From contig NZ_JAIMIC010000002.1 of the NCBI RefSeq assembly GCF_019966545.1, positions 310,001 to 374,000 on the forward strand: a DNA stretch of 64,000 bases, read 5' to 3'. The translations under genes were made by a program, and so were the position numbers. The notes beneath the pieces are model-generated. The model had not been told where the DNA came from. It saw nothing but the letters and a program-made list of their open reading frames with translations, and ran no database searches. This document shows, one piece after another, positions 8,204 to 15,842 of the stretch; the first letter of the stretch is position 1, and the number at the start of each line of letters is the position of its first letter. Source of the stretch: Heliomarina baculiformis (lineage in GTDB: Bacteria; Pseudomonadota; Alphaproteobacteria; Rhodobacterales; Rhodobacteraceae).

Positions 8204-8647
8204 CTATCTCCGCGCTGTTCCCGGTGGCTTGGTTTTGATGACCTTCTGGATCAGGGCGATGAACTGGCGCTTTTCATCTTCGGTGAGACCTGCCAGTCGC
8301 ATTGCGTTCTCTTCCTGGGCCGCCGCGATGGCCGGGTCGCGCAGGTTGCGGGCGCTGTCGGTCAGCCAGATTCGCTGAGCCCGCCCGTCGTTCGCATCCT
8401 TCTTGCGGACGATCAGGCCGTCTCGCTCCATCCGCGCCAAGGTATTGGCCATTGTCGCCTGTTCGATGTCGAGCCGCTCGGTAAGCTGCTTCTGGGTCAG
8501 ACCGTCCGTCTCCCAGAGTTCGAGAAGCGCTGGAAACGTGCCGGTGGTCAGGCCCAGAGGCTTGATCCGCGCGGTCAGGCCTTGCGCGAAGATGCGCGCC
8601 ATGTGGTTCGCGAGATATCCCGCCGACTGGTCCTTCGAAAACGTCAT
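8204..8647 (-). CDS. MarR family transcriptional regulator
   Basis: A 147-residue winged-helix regulator. Residues about 30-125 carry the MarR fold: PLGLTTGTFPALLELWETDGLTQKQLTERLDIEQATMANTLARMERDGLIVRKKDANDGRAQRIWLTD, with the DxRxxxxxLT-like wing (DGRAQRIWLTDSAR). MarR proteins bind palindromes as dimers and are released by small aromatic or phenolic ligands or by oxidation. The gene is divergent from a small membrane protein gene, and the 84-base gap holds two ATAGCNNGCTAT palindromes that are probable binding sites. It therefore likely represses both itself and the membrane protein. Confidence 0.92.
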   Translation of the reverse strand: MTFSKDQSAGYLANHMARIFAQGLTARIKPLGLTTGTFPALLELWETDGLTQKQLTERLDIEQATMANTLARMERDGLIVRKKDANDGRAQRIWLTDSARNLRDPAIAAAQEENAMRLAGLTEDEKRQFIALIQKVIKTKPPGTARR

Positions 8648-8663
8648 AGGGAAGTCTTACCAC

Positions 8664-8702
8664 TTGCATAGCCCGCTATACAACTGATACATAGCTAGCT
8701 AT
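8664..8702. promoter_or_regulatory. paired palindromic operator for the adjacent MarR regulator
   Basis: Two matches to ATAGCNNGCTAT lie in the divergent promoter region. One is ATAGCCCGCTAT at 8668-8679, extending to a 20-bp imperfect palindrome 8664-8683 that begins TTGC and ends ACAA. The other is a perfect 12-bp palindrome ATAGCTAGCTAT at 8691-8702. Their centres are 23 bp apart, about two helix turns, so two dimers could sit on the same face. Assignment to MarR rests on position and typical operator size. Confidence 0.65.
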
Positions 8703-8731
8703 ACAAATATCACCAGACAAGGAATTTCGTC

Positions 8732-9175
8732 ATGTCGAAAACCATTCATCCCATCGCCGGGGCTATAGCTCTGATGACGATTTTGAGTTTCTGGCTCTCT
8801 ACCGTCTGGTCCGAGACCTTTGCCGGAGAACAGGCTGTTACGACGGTCAAGTCTCTGATTCCCTACGGTTTTTTCATTCTGGTTCTTGCCCTGATGGCCG
8901 CGGGCGGCTCGGGGTTCCAGTTAAGCAAGAAAATGCGCGGCCCGCTGGTCAACGCCAAGGAAAAGCGGATGCCTTTCATTGCGGCCAATGGCATCCTGAT
9001 CCTGATCCCCTCGGCATTGTATCTGTCTTTCAAGGCACAGGCGGGGACGTTCGACATGGCTTTTTACGGGGTGCAAGTGATCGAGTTGGTTGCGGGTGCG
9101 GTCAATATCACCTTGCTGGGGCTTAACATGCGCGATGGGCTGCGCCTGTCGCGCAGACGGACGGCCCGTGCTTGA
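8732..9175 (+). CDS. small four-helix integral membrane protein, unknown function
   Basis: A 147-residue protein with four likely membrane segments (near residues 7-27, 42-60, 85-103 and 112-132). It has positively charged loops (QLSKKMRGPLVNAKEKRM) and a basic tail (RDGLRLSRRRTARA). No enzymatic motif is visible. It is divergent from a MarR regulator and shares the operator region, suggesting that it is induced by the ligand of that regulator and may take part in membrane stress or efflux. The start at 8732 follows AAGGAA. I do not recognise a named family with certainty. Confidence 0.75.
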   Translation: MSKTIHPIAGAIALMTILSFWLSTVWSETFAGEQAVTTVKSLIPYGFFILVLALMAAGGSGFQLSKKMRGPLVNAKEKRMPFIAANGILILIPSALYLSFKAQAGTFDMAFYGVQVIELVAGAVNITLLGLNMRDGLRLSRRRTARA

Positions 9176-9237
9176 ACCTGTGCGGAACAGGGTTCTTTAC
9201 GAGGCGGCGGAGCGAAGCAGATTTCGACTTATATCCC

Positions 9238-9259
9238 GGAGGCGGTATCGTTCGCCTCC
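9238..9259. repeat. short inverted repeat in an intergenic gap
   Basis: GGAGGCG / CGCCTCC, a 7-bp perfect stem with an 8-base loop and no T-tract. It lies in the 228-base gap (9176-9403) that has no gene. It may help end transcription of the membrane protein gene; the evidence is weak. Confidence 0.35.
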
Positions 9260-9293
9260 CGTCCAACACAGTTTGCATACGCCCCAATAAATA

Positions 9294-9332
9294 AGGTCGG
9301 GCAGGGGGCTGCCCGACCTGGGAGTATTTCGG
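9294..9332. repeat. dispersed hairpin element, copy 1
   Basis: A perfect 11-bp stem AGGTCGGGCAG / CTGCCCGACCT with a GGGG loop (9294-9319), followed directly by GGAGTATTTCGG (9321-9332). The same GGAGTATTTCGG follows hairpins at 23431-23442. Elements of this kind (GC hairpin plus GGAGTATTT or GGATATTT tail) are frequent between genes in Rhodobacterales genomes and probably act as transcript ends. Here it lies between a plus-strand and a minus-strand gene end. Confidence 0.6.
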
Positions 9333-9403
9333 CCCGTCCGGGGTTCGCGAACGGGACCGCCTTTGCGGCGGGTCCTTGCGGGGCCTGCCGGATATCCACC
9401 GCC

Positions 9404-9574
9404 CTATAACTCGAGGCGCGAGGCCAGTTTTGACAACCAGACCTGGTCGAGCGGGGAAACGCGATGCCGCCTGAGGTGATCGCCCGCCGGGCCGCGCAGG
9501 ACGTTGACCCTGCGGCGGTCACGGGGAGGCAGTTTGCGGGCGGCGAGATCGCCAAGGGTAATGGTGATTTTCAT
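9404..9574 (-). CDS. small 56-residue basic protein, hypothetical
   Basis: A short reading frame beginning MKITITLGDLAARKLPP. It starts at an ATG preceded by GGAGAAG at ideal spacing, which is the main reason to call it. The product is Arg-rich in the middle (RDRRRVNVLRG) and ends SKLASRLEL; no family is recognised. It lies about 120 bases downstream of, and on the same strand as, the homocysteine methyltransferase gene and could be co-transcribed with it. A longer in-frame start at 9595 lacks a good ribosome site. It could be spurious, but the ribosome site argues otherwise. Confidence 0.45.
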   Translation of the reverse strand: MKITITLGDLAARKLPPRDRRRVNVLRGPAGDHLRRHRVSPLDQVWLSKLASRLEL

Positions 9575-9696
9575 ATGTCTTCTCCAATTCTTCATGGTTT
9601 AAAAGTTTTCGTCATTAAATTTGCTCGGCCCGGCAGGGTCTGCCGGGCCGGTCGGTATGCCCGCGCGCGAAATAACGCGCGGGAATGGGGACCCGG

Positions 9697-10647
9697 TCAG
9701 GCCGGAACGGCCGAAAGGTTCGAGGCCGCGATGCAGGTCACATGCCGGTGGTCGGTACCGCAGCACCCGCCAAGGACCTGCGCCCGGGGCAGAAGCCGAC
9801 GGAGTTCGGCGTAGTCGCGGCCCAGCTCCTCTGGGTTGCCGGGATCGAGCTCTTCCGCCTCGTCCAGTTCCGCGTGGCTGAGGCGCGAGGCATTGGCACG
9901 GATGCCGCCGATGCGCTGCAGCCAGCCCTTGTCGCCGGTGAGACGGTCACGGAAATGATCCGGGTGGGCGCAGTTGACCATGAAATAGGCCGCGCTTGAT
10001 CCGGTTTCCGCATCCGCCGACAGGATCGCCTCACGCAGGGGCGTCCCGTCGGGCAGGTTGCCGTCGGTTTCCACCGTGAAGGATGGAACGCAGGGCATGC
10101 CGGCCTTATCGGAGGCGCGGATGATGCCCACTGCCTCGGCCACGGTGCTGAGGGTGAAGGCAGCGATCATGTCGGCCTCGCTCCGGGCGAACCATCCGAT
10201 CTGTTCCTCGTGATAGGCCTCGGATTCCCGGGCGGTCATCGCGAGATCGGGACGGTAGCCATTGCCGCGCGGGCCGAGATTGCCCGAGATGACGATCGGC
10301 TGGCCAAAGCTCGATTCCTTTCGCAGGTCGGCCAGCATCGCGATGGCGCGACGGTTCAGCCGTTCGAGATCTGCCGGACAGTGACCGATCTGCTCGCCCC
10401 AGTCGCGGCTGGCCCGCCATGTGGGCGCCTCGAGGATGAAGCCGGTGTCGTGCTTTTTCGCGATTTCGAGGTGCTGGCGGTAGTAGGCGCGCAGCGAGTC
10501 CCGGCCCTTGTCGGTTTCCAGAAGCGTGTAGGACGCGAACAGCGGAAGGTCGTAGCCTTCGTTGAAGATCAGGTGGGTTTCCAGACCGCTGTCGGTGAGG
10601 AAAATCTCGTCTTTCAGTTGCGGCAGATCGTGGCGGTACATGGCCAT
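9697..10647 (-). CDS. homocysteine S-methyltransferase family protein
   Basis: A 316-residue TIM-barrel methyltransferase of the Hcy-binding (BHMT/MmuM) family, which moves a methyl group from S-methylmethionine, betaine or a related donor to homocysteine to make methionine. The zinc-binding cysteines are visible: NCAHP near residue 225 and the C-terminal pair GGCCGT near residue 295. The N-terminal DSGLETHLIFNEGYDLP corresponds to the family's DGG(M/L)ET loop with Ser replacing one Gly. AAGGAGAAA 8 bases before the ATG at 10647 fixes the start. TTTTCAC repeats about 90-150 bases upstream resemble those upstream of the GNAT gene, with a SARP-type regulator gene between the two. The methyl donor is unknown. 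Confidence 0.87.
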   Translation of the reverse strand: MAMYRHDLPQLKDEIFLTDSGLETHLIFNEGYDLPLFASYTLLETDKGRDSLRAYYRQHLEIAKKHDTGFILEAPTWRASRDWGEQIGHCPADLERLNRRAIAMLADLRKESSFGQPIVISGNLGPRGNGYRPDLAMTARESEAYHEEQIGWFARSEADMIAAFTLSTVAEAVGIIRASDKAGMPCVPSFTVETDGNLPDGTPLREAILSADAETGSSAAYFMVNCAHPDHFRDRLTGDKGWLQRIGGIRANASRLSHAELDEAEELDPGNPEELGRDYAELRRLLPRAQVLGGCCGTDHRHVTCIAASNLSAVPA

Positions 10648-10732
10648 GATGGTTTCTCCTTTTCGGGGGGCGCTGCGTCCGTTTCTGCGGAGAGACGCCC
10701 AGGCTTCTATGGGAGAGTGATGCCTTCGATGC

Positions 10733-10795
10733 GTGAAAACCGTGATTTGCGCAGCGTCAGCCTGGCGTGAAAACGGCGGGGTTTGTTGTGAAAAG
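10733..10795 (-). promoter_or_regulatory. direct-repeat cluster (SARP-type operator candidate), site A
   Basis: On the plus strand, GTGAAAA occurs at 10733, 10767 and 10788, with a weaker GTGATTT at 10742. Read on the coding strand of the methyltransferase gene these are TTTTCAC repeats, 86-148 bases before its start codon. The same heptamer recurs in site B (15745-15798). SARP regulators characteristically bind heptamer direct repeats, and a SARP-like gene lies between the two sites. Confidence 0.45.
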
Positions 10796-10823
10796 CGGAT
10801 GTTTTATGCTGAAGTTCGGCTTT

Positions 10824-13800
10824 TCAGGCGGAGAGTCGGCTGGTTTTCTCGGAGCCTTCGATCTTGTCCAGAAGGGCTCGAATGCGGGTTTCGTCCGGGG
10901 CAAGGCCGTGGGTTTCGGCGAGCGTCAGCGCGACCGTCGCCTGATCGAGCGCCAGTGTGTGGTCCTTGGCGGCAAGCGCGATGCGCGACAGGACGATGCG
11001 CAGCCGCAATTCGTGCCGGTAGAGCGATTGCGCCTGGATCGGGGGAAGCAATTTCAACGCGCGGGCCTTTGCCTCATCGGTGTGACCCTGAAGCAGGAGT
11101 CCTTCGGCCAGCGCGACGGCGACCTGCGAATGCAGCACGTAATCTTGCCCAAGTTCGGCGGCGCGGGCTTCGACCCGGCGCAGCAGGTCCATGGCGCGGT
11201 TGATCTCGCCCGTGGCAAGAAAGATTTCCGCCTTGGTGCCGGTGCGCCAAATGGTCGAGGCCTGAAAGATGGCGTCGGCGCGTTCCGTGTCGCGCTGGGC
11301 TTCGTCCAGTTCGCCCTGCAGCAAGTGGATTTCGGCCCGGCTGAACCGGGCGTGCTGGCGGTCGGCGGGGCGGGCGCTTTCGTCGGCGATGCGGATCGCC
11401 TCGTCCACGCAGTCATGGGCCTGATCGAAACGGCCGCTGAGCGCGTAGACGGCGCCGAGGTGGCCGAGGTACCAGACCGCGCGCGTTCCAAGGTGGTCGC
11501 CGCGCACCATGCGGTTTTCGCGGGTCCAGTAGGTCAGATCGGGTTCAAGCGTGTCGATGGCCGACGTGGCGGCGCATTGGACGCGAAGCGCCTGACCACG
11601 GGCAAGCCGGGCCTCGGCGGCAAGATAGGGATCGCCGTAGAGCTCCGCCTGCGCGGCGCAGCGGCTGGCGGTGGAGAGCGACTCGCGTACGAGGCCCAGC
11701 GTGCTTTCGGCATAGCTGCGGTGCAGCAGAACCCGGCCAAAGAGTCCGGGATCGCCGATCTGCTGCGCCATGTCCTCGGCCTCGCCCAGGACCCGTTCGA
11801 GTTCCTGCCTTTCGCCCAGCAGCATCAGTGCCGGGCGCAGGCGAATGCGGGTTTCGATGCCCGTGCGCAGCGTGTCCTCGCTGGCGGGCAGGTTGTTCAG
11901 CGCGACGATGGCATCGTTGTAATGACGCCGGGCGGCCTGAAAGATCGACAGGTCATGTGCCCGGTCGCCAGCGATGCGCGCATATTTCGCGGCGGTCTGC
12001 CATTGCTCGCCCAGCAGGGCGTGGCGGGCGAGTGTGCCGGCCATCGTGTCGGAGGCGGTATCCTGATCGCCCGAGAGAATGCCGACGGCTTTTTCATGCA
12101 GGGCTTTGCGGGTGCCGCGCAGGATGCTTTGATAGACCACGTCGCGGATCAACGCGTGGCGGATGTACCATTCGCCGGGGCGGCGCCCGCGATAGAGCAT
12201 CTCGGCCGAGGTCAGCGCCTGAAGCGCGTCGCGGAACTGGGTGGCGGGCATGTCGGCCAGCGCTTCGAGATGGGTTTCGGAAACCTCGGCGCCCAGCACG
12301 CTGAAGGCCTGAAGCAGGGTGCGGGGGGCGTTGTCGAGCCGGTCGATACGGGCGGCGATGACGCCGCGCACGGTGATCGGTACGTCGAGATCTTCGAGCG
12401 GGCGCGTGACGATATGGCCGTCATAGCCTTGGACCAGATCGCCCTTGGCCTGCAATTCGCGCAGGACTTCCTCGATGAACAGGGGGATGCGCCCGGCGTG
12501 GCTGGCCAATGCGCTGCGGATGTCGGCATGTTCGGGCGCATCGCCGATATGGGCGGCGATCAGCGCCTCGGCCTGCGACTGTTCAAGCTCGTCCAGCATC
12601 AGGACGTGGACATGGCTGCGACTGGACCAGTCGGGCTGGAATTCGGGCCGGGCGGTGCCTAGCAGGAGCAGCCGGGCCGCCCCGAGCGTGCCGACAAGCT
12701 GAGCGAGCACCTCGCGGCTGGCGCTGTCGATCCAGTGGAGATCTTCGAGGACCAGCACCAGCATATCGTCCTGCGCGATGTCCGAGAGGATATAGCCGAT
12801 GGTTTCGACGATGCAGTGGATCTGCTGGCTGGGGCCGAGCGCTGTCCAGTCGCCTCCGGTCCGGCCGTCGCCAGAGAGCACCGACACGCCGGTGCGTACG
12901 AGATCGGGCAGCGCCTCAGGCAGATCGGGCAGGCCGTTCTGCGCACGACCCGAGCGCCATTCGCGCACCAGCATTTCCGGCAGGCGATAGGTGAAATCCA
13001 CGTCATGTGCGGTGAGCCCAAGCCGTAGCGTCCGCGTTCCGGGCGGCAATCTGCGCTGGAATTCATGGGCCAGCCGCGATTTGCCGATGCCCGGCAGGCC
13101 CGACAGCAGCGCGACCTGCGCATGGGTCGAGGCGCGTTTGAGAAGGTCGCTCAGCACGGCGACCTCGATAGCGCGGCCCTGAAAGGGGGAAAGGTTACGG
13201 CTGGCCAGCACGTCCCAGCCGGTGCGGGCGTCGGTTTCGCCTTTGAGCGCACTGACGGGAAGCGGGCCGGAGAGACCGGGGACGGTCACCGGGGCAGGGT
13301 TGGCGAATTCGAACCAGCCTTCGGCGCCGAGACGGGCGGCGGCGCTGAACAGGCATTGGCCGGGAGGTACCGTGGCGGCAAGGGCGCGCGCCGTCATGGC
13401 CACGGGACCAAGGAAGGGATTATCGGGTGCCTGCGCGCCCCGCGCCGGGGTGACGACCAGACCGGAATGGGCGGCGAGCGCGGCATCCTGATTGATCTCG
13501 AGCAGCGCGAGGGCGGCTTTGCCCGCGTTCACGGCGTGGTTTTCGGCCGTGCCGCTGAGGCCGAAGAGACAGGTCAGGCCGCTGGCATCTGCGTGGACGA
13601 CACGGCCGCTGTGGCGGTCGATGAGAGCGGTCATCTCGGCATACCACGAGCTGTCGAGTTCCTGCGCAAGCTCGGGGTCGACATCCAGCGCGGGCGCGGG
13701 CAGCGCCAGGCTGAGCGCGGTGGCGACGCGCCGCTCGAACTGGGGGTTTTCGTCGGGCGGCGGGGCGGCGGGTTTGGTGGCCGGGGGGGCTTCAGTCTCC

Positions 13801-14534
13801 GCTGGCGGGGCGGGGGCGTCGGCCGGGCTGTCCTGACCGGCGCGGATTGACTGGAAGAGGTCCGTGGTTTCCTGTTCCGGCGCGGTGGCGAGCTCGGTGC
13901 GCAGCCGGTCGGCGAGGTCGCGATAGGTGGCGATGGCCGCGTTGCGCCGACCCTGCCGCGCGCAGGCGAGCATGACAATGCGGCTGCTCAGCTCGTCATA
14001 GGGATCGACGGTAAGACAGCGGCGGGCGACGGTCTCGGCTTCGACAAAACGGTGTCGGTCGATCAGCGCCTGCGCCCGGGCTTGCGCCTTTTCAAGGGCG
14101 AGGCTGCGCAGTCGGGCGCGTTCCTCGGTGAGCCACGCTTCAAGCGCCTCTTCGCGCGGGTCGTGACCGGCAAGGAAATCGCCGCGCCAGATGGTTTCGA
14201 TCTCGGTCTCGCCGGGGGCGAGGAGCAGGGCCAAGTCGCTGTCGAAGCCTTGGGGGTCGAGCCCGACGAAACGGATATCGGTCTGCAGGATGTCCTTGTC
14301 GGCACCGAGGGACCGGCGGATCTGGTAGACGGCCTGCCGCAGCGAGGTCCGCGCCTGTTCTTCGTCCCGACCGGGCCAGAACAGAGTGGAGAGGCGTTCT
14401 CGGCTGTGTACCAGACCGGGTGACAGCGCGAGGAGCGCGACGAGCAGTTCCGCACGCCGGGTCGGCAGGCGCAGGCGGGTATCGCCGCGCCAGAGCTCGA
14501 ATTCCCCGAGTAGGTTGACCTTGATCCGGCTCAT
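10824..14534 (-). CDS. large SARP/BTAD-type regulator with cyclase-like, ATPase and TPR regions
   Basis: A 1236-residue multidomain regulator. Residues 1-95 form an OmpR-like winged helix (LLGEFELWRGDTRLRLPTRR, SLRQAVYQIRRSLG). Residues 96-230 form the bacterial transcriptional activator domain of SARP proteins. A Pro/Ala-rich linker covers about 233-265. Residues 266-425 resemble a class III nucleotide cyclase domain (HSGRVVHADASGLTCLFG) without recognisable catalytic metal Asp pairs. Residues about 450-750 are a STAND/AAA ATPase with Walker A GLPGIGKSRL near 477 and Walker B VLVLEDLHWID near 598. The rest is TPR-like helices. Such proteins act as ATP-driven, inducer-gated activators. The direct repeats upstream of the flanking methyltransferase and acetyltransferase genes are plausible targets. 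The inducer is unknown. Confidence 0.88.
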   Translation of the reverse strand: MSRIKVNLLGEFELWRGDTRLRLPTRRAELLVALLALSPGLVHSRERLSTLFWPGRDEEQARTSLRQAVYQIRRSLGADKDILQTDIRFVGLDPQGFDSDLALLLAPGETEIETIWRGDFLAGHDPREEALEAWLTEERARLRSLALEKAQARAQALIDRHRFVEAETVARRCLTVDPYDELSSRIVMLACARQGRRNAAIATYRDLADRLRTELATAPEQETTDLFQSIRAGQDSPADAPAPPAETEAPPATKPAAPPPDENPQFERRVATALSLALPAPALDVDPELAQELDSSWYAEMTALIDRHSGRVVHADASGLTCLFGLSGTAENHAVNAGKAALALLEINQDAALAAHSGLVVTPARGAQAPDNPFLGPVAMTARALAATVPPGQCLFSAAARLGAEGWFEFANPAPVTVPGLSGPLPVSALKGETDARTGWDVLASRNLSPFQGRAIEVAVLSDLLKRASTHAQVALLSGLPGIGKSRLAHEFQRRLPPGTRTLRLGLTAHDVDFTYRLPEMLVREWRSGRAQNGLPDLPEALPDLVRTGVSVLSGDGRTGGDWTALGPSQQIHCIVETIGYILSDIAQDDMLVLVLEDLHWIDSASREVLAQLVGTLGAARLLLLGTARPEFQPDWSSRSHVHVLMLDELEQSQAEALIAAHIGDAPEHADIRSALASHAGRIPLFIEEVLRELQAKGDLVQGYDGHIVTRPLEDLDVPITVRGVIAARIDRLDNAPRTLLQAFSVLGAEVSETHLEALADMPATQFRDALQALTSAEMLYRGRRPGEWYIRHALIRDVVYQSILRGTRKALHEKAVGILSGDQDTASDTMAGTLARHALLGEQWQTAAKYARIAGDRAHDLSIFQAARRHYNDAIVALNNLPASEDTLRTGIETRIRLRPALMLLGERQELERVLGEAEDMAQQIGDPGLFGRVLLHRSYAESTLGLVRESLSTASRCAAQAELYGDPYLAAEARLARGQALRVQCAATSAIDTLEPDLTYWTRENRMVRGDHLGTRAVWYLGHLGAVYALSGRFDQAHDCVDEAIRIADESARPADRQHARFSRAEIHLLQGELDEAQRDTERADAIFQASTIWRTGTKAEIFLATGEINRAMDLLRRVEARAAELGQDYVLHSQVAVALAEGLLLQGHTDEAKARALKLLPPIQAQSLYRHELRLRIVLSRIALAAKDHTLALDQATVALTLAETHGLAPDETRIRALLDKIEGSEKTSRLSA

Positions 14535-14703
14535 GTCTTGTCTTCAATGCCTGGTCGAACGGGGTGTCGCGCCCGCCCGACGGTTAGCGAATGTGTTATG
14601 TCAGAAAATTGATGGCCCGTTATGGCCGCTTTGGTTCAGCCGATCAAGAATCCCGTGATCACGCGCGTAAATGGGCGCGTCGGGGGCAGGATTTCAGGGC
14701 GTT

Positions 14704-15105
14704 TCAGGCCGCTTTTGCTTGAATGTTGCGCTGCACAGCAAGCGCGAGCCGGTCGCCCGGCCAACGGTCGAGATGCGCCGCGATCTGCTTTGCGTCAAGC
14801 TGCGCCGCGAGGATGGACAGGTGCGAGAGCGTGCGCCTGTCCCCGGTCAGGGGGCCGAAAAGCCGAAGCAATGTGGGACCGGCGGCCTTGTCACAAGACG
14901 CGAGGAGATAGCTTCGCGCGGCATGAAACAGGATACAGCCGGGGCTGAGACGCAGCGCCTGCCGCAGCAGGTCATCGGCGGTGTCCGGATCGCTTTGCAG
15001 GCTTTCGATGGCCCGGTCGAACAGGGCGACCGAGGCGTGTGTAGCGCCGTGGATCGCCCAGCCGTCGCGCCCGCGCACGGGTTGCGTCGGTAAGAAATGT
15101 CCCAT
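14704..15105 (-). CDS. short TPR-like protein, possibly a truncated TTC38-type protein
   Basis: A 133-residue helical protein whose start lies 3 bases after the GNAT stop codon, so it is probably translationally coupled. The segment DRAIESLQSDPDTADDLLRQ, then ALRLSPGCILFHAARSYLLA, and the terminal LAAQLDAKQIAAHLDRWPGDRLALA match the N-terminal layout of the TTC38-like protein encoded at 31442-32812 (compare DLAKVLEAEPHFALGHAVKG and TVLAATPEDALAMKLSHA). That protein is 456 residues, so this one would hold only the first third. It may be a remnant or a natural short form. The similarity was judged by eye and no catalytic motif is visible. Confidence 0.55.
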   Translation of the reverse strand: MGHFLPTQPVRGRDGWAIHGATHASVALFDRAIESLQSDPDTADDLLRQALRLSPGCILFHAARSYLLASCDKAAGPTLLRLFGPLTGDRRTLSHLSILAAQLDAKQIAAHLDRWPGDRLALAVQRNIQAKAA

Positions 15106-15108
15106 GAC

Positions 15109-15669
15109 CTAGCCCTCGTCTTGCGAGCTTGGTGCAGGTCGCAACCGGGCCATCACATGGGCGTCGGCATAGGCGCCGTCGAGAAAGACGAAATCCTTCA
15201 TCGTGCCTTCGATCCGGAACCCGCGGCTTTCGTAAAGGCGGATGGCAGAGGTATTGCTGGTCCAGACAAAGAGCTGCAGGCGCCGGATCTGAAGCCAGCG
15301 GTCGGCCATGTCGATCATCCGGTCGAGCAGTTCCTGCCCGACGCCTGCGCCCCTGTGATCGGGGTGGGTGGCGATCATCTCGACCTCGGCCACGTGCCAG
15401 TGGCGCGGGAAGTCGGGATATGTCACAAGCTCGCCATAGCCCGCTACGGCACCGTCGCGCAGGGCGACCATCTTGTAGGTGCCGGGCACCTCCTTGATGC
15501 GCTTTTCGACCCAGGCGCGGGGTTCGACCGGCAGTCGCATGGTGCCGCGATTGACGTGATCGGACTGGCAGATCTCGATCACCGCATCGAGATCGTCGGG
15601 GCGGACGGATCGGATTTCCATGCCTGATGCGGCTCCTTCGGGGGACAGGTTTCTCGTTACGAATACCAT
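15109..15669 (-). CDS. GNAT family N-acetyltransferase
   Basis: A 186-residue acetyl-CoA-dependent N-acyltransferase. The GNAT core runs from MEIRSVRPDDLDAVIEICQ (residue 17) through strand 4 HVAEVEMIATHPDHRGAGVGQ, with the acetyl-CoA pyrophosphate loop (Q/R)xxGxG/A as RGAGVG. It ends with the LYESRGFRIEGTMKDFVFLDGAYADAHVMARL block typical of the YhhY/RimJ-like subgroup that acetylates small amino compounds. The ATG at 15669 has GGAG 7 bases upstream, and a second ATG at 15621 also has a good site. Three TTTCAC repeats lie 76-129 bases upstream. The substrate is unknown; an amino acid or amine is likely. Confidence 0.87.
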   Translation of the reverse strand: MVFVTRNLSPEGAASGMEIRSVRPDDLDAVIEICQSDHVNRGTMRLPVEPRAWVEKRIKEVPGTYKMVALRDGAVAGYGELVTYPDFPRHWHVAEVEMIATHPDHRGAGVGQELLDRMIDMADRWLQIRRLQLFVWTSNTSAIRLYESRGFRIEGTMKDFVFLDGAYADAHVMARLRPAPSSQDEG

Positions 15670-15744
15670 CTGAATTCTCCAGCGTCATTGGCGCATCCGG
15701 GCGGGCTGATTCCCGGCCGATTTCGGGCCGCCTACGCCTGGGTC

Positions 15745-15798
15745 GTGAAAACGGCAGCGTATGGCGCGTGAAAAATCACGCGTTTCCGACCGTGAAAG
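15745..15798 (-). promoter_or_regulatory. direct-repeat cluster (SARP-type operator candidate), site B
   Basis: GTGAAAA (15745), GTGAAAA (15768) and GTGAAAG (15792) on the plus strand are spaced 23 and 24 bases, about two helix turns. On the coding strand they are TTTTCAC repeats 76-129 bases before the GNAT start. The middle copy is part of a perfect hairpin CGCGTGA / TCACGCG with an AAAA loop, which might alternatively end transcription of the nucleobase-transporter operon finishing at 15843. Confidence 0.5.
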
Positions 15799-15842
15799 GC
15801 CGGAAACTGCTGGAAAATTCGCTCCGATGGGAGAGGCGGGGC

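Noticed and set aside
10767-12662. 631-codon open frame on the plus strand
   Set aside because: It lies entirely opposite the SARP/ATPase regulator gene, whose domains are clear. Long antisense frames are common in GC-rich coding DNA, and the predicted product has no recognisable fold.
15775-15815. TTTCCG ... CGGAAA inverted repeat as a terminator of the nucleobase operon
   Set aside because: It has long spacing and no T-tract on the minus strand, and it coincides with the GTGAAA direct repeats, which explain the pattern better.
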